Origin: Zygnema cylindricum
Lineage: Eukaryota > Streptophyta > Zygnematophyceae > Zygnematales > Zygnemataceae
Length of the DNA stretch: 64,000 nt
NCBI GenBank assembly: GCA_037447655.1
Contig: JBBHKE010000013.1
Span: 62,001-126,000, forward strand
Reading direction: 5' to 3'
A program made the position numbers and the translations under genes. The notes under the pieces are model-generated. The model was not told the origin of the DNA and searched no databases. It worked only from the letters and a program-made list of their open reading frames with translations. Positions 56,901-64,000 of this stretch are shown here, piece after piece (positions within the stretch are counted from its first letter, which is position 1; every line of letters begins with the position of its first letter).

Positions 56901-58241
56901 AACCTTGAAGGTGAAAGGGAAAATTTGGTTTATAGGAGATGCAGCAATGCGCAATCCTCGGAAGATAGCATTACGGTTGCCAGTATTAAAGGCGTTAGCA
57001 ACATCTACTTGAAGGACCACCCAATCCGGATGGAGATCAAAAACAGCCAGAAGACCATGAACAACCGCCTCACAACCCCCATTTGTACCAACGCCAAACT
57101 AGCGCGGTGAGAAATGGTCATGGAAAGCCCCTTGGAGTTGAATACACATCGCGCAAGCAACCAAACGGTACACCACCTCACCAATAGCAATTCCCCAAGC
57201 AGGCTTAGTAACAACAACAAGGCAAGCCGCATTAGTAACAGCGACAAGGCGAGCCGCAGAGAGAAGGGATGCAACATTGTGTGGAACATGTCCTCGAGCC
57301 AACTTTGAAGCCACCTTAAAGATAAGATCAAAACCCTGAGAGGGGGTGTCAGGATGATATACGTCATGGAGAATTCGTACACCATCCTAGATGGACCCCC
57401 CGTAGAAAGATTAGGCGACCGAAGCAAAGCTGTGGTAAATGCTTCCCTCTCCAAGTCGAACGATTCAACACGATCATGGACTTCAATGAAAGAGGGGATC
57501 TCTTCAGGGGTAGGTGGATGTAACAAACGTAAAGCCTCAACCGTAGCCTCAGAAGACGAAGATGGTTGGAAAGGTCTAAGAGCACGAGGAGCCCAGGAAT
57601 ATTCGTCGGAACGACCAAGGTGGACTGCCCGATGCAACCTAGCCGTGGAGCTTGGGAGCGGGGCATGACGTTGAGGGTGGGACATGGAAAGACTTATGAC
57701 ACAATCTGTATGCTCTTGCTACAAGTACTCCTTGTCCCCTTGCAAAAACAGTTGACATCGCGCCTTAGTCTCACGAGCTCCGCTCGCACCCCCCCCCCCT
57801 CGTTGGCAAAACCAAAACCCAAAGTGGGAATTAGAAAAGTAGGTGCCACTCTCCGTCATTGGTGATGTCGTTGGCCAATAAAGCCAAAGGGAGTCGAAGA
57901 GCTGTTTGGACAGATTCATGAAGATGGTTGGGAATTCGAGTGTAGAGCTTAGGCCGAGGATAGCCTAGGTGGTAACACCCAAGGACGTCTAAGCGTCAAA
58001 CATAGTCCCAATCACTAGGAGAGGGTTGTTTGCGGACACTTGAGGGGGGGGGATGACCTTTGGTGAGGGGCAAAATTCCTTTAGGGGTGAGAGGACACGA
58101 CTTCAAATGTCTTGATAAACCCACCCCCTACAACATACATTATTTCACACTGAGGGCACGACACCCAAAGAGGACTAAGATTTGATGGGGGAGTCAAAGC
58201 GGGCTCAGTGAGTGAAAGAGCCACAAAAGAGACGATGAAGA
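54000..58241 (-). pseudogene. non-LTR retrotransposon, broken
   Basis: Minus strand, in order: an N-terminal C2H2-like motif (SCPQCEIM ... GGGFIKTF, about 58165-58085); a region ending FTTALLRSPNL-GGPSRMVYE (57005-57685); RT with VLQVDVANAFNTGNRNAIFRGL-type palm motif (56990) and the catalytic IADDTSIVG (about 56850); GIKALNSRIGAPSFV (56655-56600); after the nested LTR, a region resembling RARLRSCSGSRADAWLQ (54780-54850) and a C-terminal zinc motif CVCNQPIDSDDIHLLCC with HDLVRDAI (54540-54640). This order is known from LINE-like elements. Many frameshifts; no intact protein. The family within the non-LTR group is not certain. Confidence 0.72.
55022..56217 (-). repeat. solo LTR inside the non-LTR element
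   Basis: Minus-oriented LTR of the copia family: TGTTAAAATTTAAG at 56217 to CCCATAGAATTACA at 55022. RT homology stops on one side and the C-terminal region resumes on the other. The hairpin region is duplicated in tandem (about 55310-55325 and 55349-55365). The flanks ACGGA and AGGGC do not form a convincing duplication. Confidence 0.8.
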
Positions 58242-59247
58242 TGTTAAAATTATTAGATTTATATAGTATTTTCTAGGTCTAAATAGTTCTTTAAAAACGG
58301 AAAAGAAAAAGGCGAACAGCCTGCCTCCACCTCCTCTCTCTACCCACCATACTTGTTGTAGTCACTGAGGGATAGAGAGGGTGGTTGATCCATGGCTTTC
58401 CTAGCTAAGTAGGCAGGACTAAAGGGTGACTTACGTCACCCTCGACAAAAGGTTGAGTCCGGCACGACTCGAACCTCCAACCGGCAAAGCGCGGCGTAGC
58501 CGTTAGCTGTAACCATTCTGTCGTAGAAGTCCGTTAGGATATATAAGGTTTGATAATTATCTAAACATAGTTCAGAACATGAATTCGATTAACGGAATGA
58601 CGGACGAAAGAACATAGAACCAAGTATTATATTGTGCAAACATTATCTTCCACAAAACAAATGAATCTCACATTTGTTTCGACGACCGACATTTAATGGC
58701 ATATTTAATCCGACGACGTATATCACTGCCGAGATCCCAAAATGGTCATTTTGGCGTTTGTGGACATGGCATGACGTGGCGCCACGTGAAGGGATAACAT
58801 TTGGTCGCATGAATTCTGGGGAACATAAGGACGAGTTAAAAGTGGACACGCGTCCACTCAATGGCCTTGCCGTACACAGGCCATACAGAAAGTACATCGG
58901 CCGTAATACCTTTCTGTACCCCAAAGTCATCTGATTGGTTCGTACGTCAGTAGATATGGGTTGTGAGAGGGGTTTAGGACTTAGAGAATTTGGTAGGTAG
59001 TAACCTCTCTCCCTTTGAGAGTTTCAATAAACTTGGCATCTTTGCCACCTTATATTTTTTCCGCTCGTTGGCCGTTTTCACTAATTCTTTTTCCTACGGA
59101 CTCACGAGAGTCTAGGCTACACATGGGTGCAGTCAGGCTGTGAGTTTGACATTTTGGGCAGTAGTGATTATGGCTTGAAATAGGTTAGTTAAAAACTATC
59201 TAGAGGCTTCATGTATTATGTCGTCCAATGGAGGACACAGAATTGCA
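58242..59247 (+). repeat. solo LTR
   Basis: TGTTAAAATTATTAG to ACACAGAATTGCA, plus orientation, with hairpin GGACTC-ACGA-GAGTCT at about 59097-59112. No primer site follows it, so it is not attached to an internal region. Closest to the LTRs of element A. Confidence 0.78.
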
Positions 59248-59475
59248 GGGGGCGGATGGATGGACATGCAAGAGTGTACGCAAATGTGGGGAATGCTCCC
59301 AAAAATGGGGGAGACGATAAGGGAGAAGAAGATAAGAGGGAGGTTTTGGGCATGAAGGTGGGGATGGAATAGGGTTCGTTGGAGCTGGGATGGGCACACG
59401 TTCATTGGGTAGGTCTTCCCCACATGGGTTTGTGCAAGGGTTTGCAGTTGTGGATGGAAGGGTACATGCGGGTAA
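59248..59475. other. spacer between LTRs
   Basis: G-rich on the plus strand, C-rich frames on the minus strand, similar in style to 63690-64000 on the far side of element D. Possibly the same older sequence split by D. Confidence 0.4.
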
Positions 59476-60647
59476 TGTAATTCTATGGGCTCCATTGCCA
59501 GACAGAATTCGCAGGTCCAAAGGAAGCTAATCTAGATAGTGCCAACTCCAACTTGATATAAACCCAAATGACTGACCCCTTGACAATCAGAACCCCAACA
59601 TAGCTTCACCCTTGTGAAATAACACTTTCTGTGTGCTCAGTTCCACCACAGAATGCAAAGTTAGAATATAAGAATTGGACACATTCACCCACTTTGAATT
59701 TCCCTAAGAAATGCAGCCACCAAGGAGAAAAAAGACTCTGACCGACTACACCCCTATGTAGCCTGGACTCCCCTGAGTCCGCAGCAACAAGAATCACTGA
59801 ATTTGGTCAACTGAATTAATAGTTATGGCTAGCCAAAGTTTGCCATTTATACAAGGTGCTTTCTGGGAGTGGCATCTACCTACCATAAATATTCTAAGTT
59901 CTAGTCCCTCTCTAAACCCCTTATACTGAAGTACGGCGCCAATCACAGGACTGTACCGTACATAAAAGTACAGGCGCCGGAGTAGTTTCTGTACGGAAAC
60001 TGTACGACAGGACCATACAGGTGACAAATGTCACATCCAAACTTGTTATCTTGCGCTCCGGAGATTCCGCAATCCTCCAGCGCATTTCCACGTGTCATCC
60101 GGAGTGTCGGCGTCGAAAAACGCCAAGGCGGCCATTCTGAAATCTCGGCTCGTACCATGGCCGTCAATTAAATCCAACATTTAATTCTCCCCGTTGAAAA
60201 TATGTGCGCGGTATTTGTATCGCCGACGAAACAAATCCGCGGTATTAGTTTCGTGGAGTACCATAAATCGTACTACTCTAAATTGTATCTATGTGCTAAG
60301 AATCTATTTTCGCCGTTAAATGAATTCGTCTACGTGTACAGATTTATATAGTTATCAAACCGCATACGTCCTAGCATTAGTCTTAGACTAAACGGACAAA
60401 GCTAATGGCTATGTTGACGGACGGCAGGTACCAAGATCAATTCCTGGGTCCATCAATAGTTTTAGTAAACCCATCTATTTTCTGCTACCTGTCTGCTACA
60501 AAGCTTTAGGCAGCCATGGCTCTATCACCCTACCCAGCCTTTAGTGACTACAAAAAATGTGGGGGCTTGGTGAAGGGAGTTAGAGGTAGACCGCCTCTAC
60601 ATTTTTCCTATTATAATACAGACCTAGAAAATACTCAAATATCAACA
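59476..60647 (-). repeat. 3' LTR of element D
   Basis: 1172 bp, minus orientation, ending ATATCAACA at 60647 next to the polypurine tract (60648-60660). Hairpin GGACTC-AGGG-GAGTCC at about 59764-59779; antisense tRNA-like stretch at 60405-60465 (GGTACCAAGATCAATTCC). Confidence 0.85.
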
Positions 60648-60665
60648 CTCCCCTTATTTTCTAGT

Positions 60666-61055
60666 CTATTTTCCTTTCGACTCCCTCACACAAATAAACA
60701 CACACTTTTTTTCCCTCTTTCTCTTTTTATTTCTTTTCCTTTTCTTTTCATAAAACTTTAAGAAAATACTCTCGTTCTTGAAACAGTGCATTAGATGAAC
60801 CGAAATAATTGCATCACACATTTTATTTAGCATCCCACTTTTCATAAATCTGAGCAAAGATTTTATCCATCTCATCTCTTTTCCATCCACACTAAATCCG
60901 ATTTCCTTCTGCAATTCAAATAGCCAGCCCCATCTCCAATCTGTAACACATGCCCAGGTCCCTTTTACAGGCACACCTTCATAAATGCCATCACTCCCTA
61001 CAGTGATGTCAAACCCATTACCCCAAAAAATTGAACTTTCCTCACTCTCTCCCAT
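60666..61055 (-). pseudogene. RNase H remnant of element D
   Basis: A 129-residue minus frame starts MGESEESSIFWGNGFDITVG and contains RWIKSLLRFMKSG and MCDAIISVHLMHCFKNES, which line up with ELMWVKSLL and FCDNEVAIAIAANPKHH of element A. The EAEY motif is lost, so it could not cut RNA. It looks more decayed than gag in the same copy. Confidence 0.55.
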
Positions 61056-61430
61056 GGATTTCTTTCCACTCTCTCTTTCTTAATTTATTCCCAATAAATA
61101 TTTATCCTCCCTTAAACCTTTCATTAAATATTCCTCTTCTCCGTTATCCTTTAAAACCCCTTCTAGTTTCACTCCTCCCCTTTCCTCGGAATCCGTTGAA
61201 GTCTCCCTTTTCGACCAGTTTTCTAATTTCAAAATACTTATAAAATTATCCTCATTAATTTTATTTTTCCCGTTTTCACTTATGGATCCTAGATCTGACT
61301 CTCTCATTTCTTTGTCATACACTTTACACTCAACATCTTGTAGAACCTCCTCTCTCTTTACTTCCCTTATACCTCCAAAAGCACATTGTTGCCTTCGTGG
61401 AATTTCTGTGTACTTTTCTCTCTTCTCCAT

Positions 61431-62522
61431 TCAACCAATATGAAGAAGCTCCAAGATTTCTTCATCCTCTTTCTCCTCTTCCCCTTCTTCCTCCTCATTC
61501 ACATACCAACTTCTAAGTTCTTCCAAACAAGGACACTCCTCCATATAGTGACCCGGTTTCCTACAAGCAAAGCAAACCCTTTTTTTCAAAGCTTCCCTTT
61601 CTTTTCCTCTCCCTCTCTTTCCACCAAAGTTCCGATAAAGTTTACCTTTGTCTTTCTTCCCCTCATCACGCTTCCGCTCGTCACTGTCGTTCCTCACATC
61701 ACGCTTTCGCCAGTCACCACCAGCTGTAAATGTAATCACCCTTTCACTTCCCCTACGAAGCTCTAGAGTGCTTTCCCTCACAAGAATTATCCCCATGGTA
61801 ATGCTCCAAGTCCATAAGGAGACATCCATTCCCTGCATACGGTAAATGATGTCTTCGAACTCATCTAGGAGCTTCATGATTAGTGTATTAATCTTCCTCT
61901 CCTCAGATTCTACATATCCCGCACTAGCTAGCTCAACATATAACACAACAATATCATTGCAAAACTCTATCATGCTACCGCCTTTATAAACATAGGCCTC
62001 TATTTCCTGTTTTACTAATTGCTGCCTCTGCATAGTCTCACTCTTATAAATCTGAATTAGTGTTTCCCAAATTTCCGAAGACTTTGTTACACTTAAAAGA
62101 GTGATAGCTATGGACTTAGACACATATCTAAGAATGAGATGTTTTGCTATAGTGTTTTTATATTCCCAAATTTTCCTATCATTTTCTTCAGTTTTTAATT
62201 AAGTTATAACCCCCACAAGTGGAACCGTGGCTGAGAGCCTAGCTCCCCTCACCATAGGTGTCCCTTTATCCTTCTCCCCTATTTCCCCTTCCACGGTAAT
62301 GATTTTCCCTTCACCTTCCGTTGCATCTGAACTCCGGTTTGTTTTCTGGGCAACCCCAGATGATTCTCCATAGTGAGCTCCTCCAAAGCCCGGTTGCGAA
62401 CACCTCACTTGTCCCGAAACAATTCCCCATAAGTGCTTCTCGAAAAGCAATCCCTCCATTGTAAACTCCCAATAAGTGAAGTCTGTTCCATCGAACATAG
62501 GTACCCTAGATGGTCGGCCCAT
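61431..62522 (-). pseudogene. gag of element D, one nonsense codon
   Basis: Starts MGRPSRVPMFDGTDF at 62522; one TAA at 62199-62201 separates residues 1-107 from the rest. In the same frame the second part (to 61431) carries WETLIQIYKSETMQRQQL, MIEFCNDIVVLYVELASAG, LIMKLLDEFEDIIYRM, basic stretches and an intact CCHC knuckle CFACRKPGHYMEEC, ending LLHIG. The best preserved gag in the window, with only one lesion visible, consistent with past selection on gag in a copy lacking pol. Confidence 0.82.
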
Positions 62523-62526
62523 AACC
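62512..62526 (-). promoter_or_regulatory. half-tRNA primer-binding site of element D
   Basis: Reverse complement GGTTATGGGCCGACC directly follows the LTR. It differs at one base from GGTTATGGGCCCACC, the complement of the initiator tRNA-Met anticodon arm, and holds the gag ATG (62522-62520). Confidence 0.8.
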
Positions 62527-63685
62527 TGAAATTATATGGGCTCCTTTGCCACACAAAATTCGCAAGTCCAAAGGAAGATAATCTAGATAGTGCCGACTCC
62601 AACTTGATATAAACCTAAATGACTGACCCAACCCCAATATAGCTTCACCCTTGTGAAATAACACTTTCTGTGTGCTCAGTTCCACCACAGAATGCAAAGT
62701 TAGAATATAAGATTTGAACACATTCACCCCCTTTTACCTTTCCTTAGAAATGCAGCCACCAAGGCAAGAAAAGACTCTGACCGACTGCACCCCTATGTAG
62801 CGTGGACTCCCCTGAGTCCGCAGCAACAAGAATCACTGAATTTTGTCAACTGAATTGATAGTTATGGCTGGCCAAAGTTTGCCATTTACACAAGGTGCTC
62901 TCTAGGAGAGGCATCTACCTACCAGAAATATTCTAAGTTCTAGTCCCTCTCTAAACCCCTTATACTGAAGTACGGCGCCAATCACAGGACTGAACCGTAC
63001 ATAAAAGTACAGGCGCCGGAGTAGAGTTTGTACGGAAACTGTACGACAAGACCATACAGGTGACAAATGTCAAATCCAAACTTGTTATCTTGCGCTCCGG
63101 AGATTGCGCAATCCTCCAGCGCATTTCCACGTGTCATCCGGAGTGGCGGCGTCAAAAAACGCCAAGGAGGCCATTGCGGAATCTCGGCTTGTACCATGGC
63201 CGTCGATTAAATCCAACATTTAATTCTCCTCGTTGAAAATATGTGCGCAGTATTTGTTTCGCCGACGAAACAAATGCGCGGTATTAGTTTCGTGAAGTAC
63301 CATAAATCGTACTACTCTAAACTGTATCTATGTGCTAAGAATCTATTCGCGCCGTTAAATGAATTTGTCTACATGTACAGATTTATATAGTTATCAAACC
63401 GCATACGTCCTAGCACTAGTCTTAGACTAAACGGACAAAGCTAACGGCTATGTTGACGGACGGCAGGTACCAAGATCAATTCCTGGGTCCGTCAATTGTT
63501 TTAGTAAACCCATCTATTTTCTGCTACCTGTCTGCTACAAAGCCTTAGGCAGCCATGGCTCTATCACCCTACCCAGCCTTTAGTGACCACAACAAGTGTG
63601 GGGGCTTGGTGAAGGGAGTTAGAGGTAGACCGCCTCTACATTATTCCTATTATAATACAGACCTAGAAAATACTCAAATATCAAA
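62527..63685 (-). repeat. 5' LTR of element D
   Basis: 1159 bp, minus orientation, from near 63685 to TGAAATTATATGGGC at 62527. The outer terminus reads ATATCAAA instead of ATATCAACA. Confidence 0.83.
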
Positions 63686-63690
63686 AGTAA

Positions 63691-64000
63691 GGTGGGGAGG
63701 GGGAGAGTGATGGTATAGGAGGTGTGTTGTGGAGGGGTAAGGGTCTCATCTAAAATGGCTAAACGAGGATGAGCACATTCCGAAGAAGATGGTGAGGGGA
63801 GCGCGACGCCCGCCGCTTGTGAGGGGCCATAGTAGAAAAAGGTAGAGTATGTCAATGGTGCGTGCTGTCTTCGGCTATGTGAGGGTGAAAATTGTCCCAA
63901 AAGCTGCTTTTGGTGGACTCGATGAGGTGAGAAAAGAGTGAAATGAAAGAGGATCTTTGGATGCCAACTAGAAGGTAGCCGAAAAACGTGGCGGCTAGCG
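63691..64000. other. flanking sequence at the right edge
   Basis: G-rich, with a minus-strand frame of 93 codons (63619-63900) that begins in this sequence and reads into the LTR. No motif recognised; it may be older sequence continuous with 59248-59475 before D inserted. Confidence 0.35.

Larger units (their letters stand above)
59476..63685 (-). mobile_element. Ty1/copia element D, short internally deleted derivative
   Basis: LTRs 62527-63685 (5') and 59476-60647 (3') flank only 1.88 kb. Minus-strand content: primer site (62512-62526), gag (62522-61431), a scrap of protease linker (CAFGGIREV, about 61380), a scrap of RT end (LMKGLREDKYLLGI, about 61115) and degenerate RNase H (60666-61055). 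Integrase and the RT core are gone. Flanks GGTAA (59471-59475) and AGTAA (63686-63690) match at 4 of 5. LTRs differ by a few percent in the stretches I compared. Confidence 0.83.

Noticed and set aside
57099-57668. Plus-strand frames opposite the non-LTR element
   Set aside because: Shadows of the RT-containing strand; motifs appear only on the minus strand.

Overview
The window is nuclear DNA of a land plant. It has AT-rich spacers, spliced genes with GT-AG introns, a gene for a plastid-type GNAT acetyltransferase with a transit-like N terminus, a receptor-like kinase fragment, an SRC2-like C2-domain gene, and dense Ty1/copia elements. The species cannot be named from sequence alone. The repeat load and a non-LTR element of a type I associate with seed-free plants and algae would fit a non-flowering vascular plant, but that is a guess.

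Layout. 1-2.3 kb: broken gag-like frame, minus strand. 3.55-26.15 kb: a nest of copies of one Ty1/copia family. Element A (3553-11830, minus) is the only copy with reverse transcriptase. It carries one solo LTR in its gag start and another inside its 5' LTR. Element E (11977-19546, plus) has a solo LTR in its 5' LTR, and its 3' LTR is split by a 1.8-kb insert carrying a coiled-coil exon. Element B (19611-24247, minus) and the truncated element C (24248-26150, plus) follow. 28.16-34.67 kb: an eight-exon GNAT gene, minus strand, whose reading frame I could follow through every splice junction. 34.8-43.2 kb: a cluster of small DNA transposons (four Harbinger-like, one nested hAT-like, one TA-type MITE) and a 50-bp minisatellite. 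44.0-46.1 kb: 3' part of a receptor-like kinase, minus strand, DFS in place of DFG, with decayed extra copies of one exon. 49.08-51.55 kb: C2-domain gene, plus strand, with a decayed duplicate of its last exon downstream. 54.0-58.2 kb: a broken non-LTR retrotransposon, minus strand, split by a solo LTR. 58.2-63.7 kb: one more LTR and element D, a short internally deleted copia derivative.

The copia family shows three shared features. The primer-binding site matches the anticodon arm of initiator tRNA-Met (a half-tRNA primer, as in Drosophila copia) and contains the gag start codon. The LTRs carry an antisense tRNA-like module. A short hairpin near the 3' end of the LTR keeps its pairing between copies through compensatory changes. 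The three host genes are unrelated; nothing indicates that they act together.
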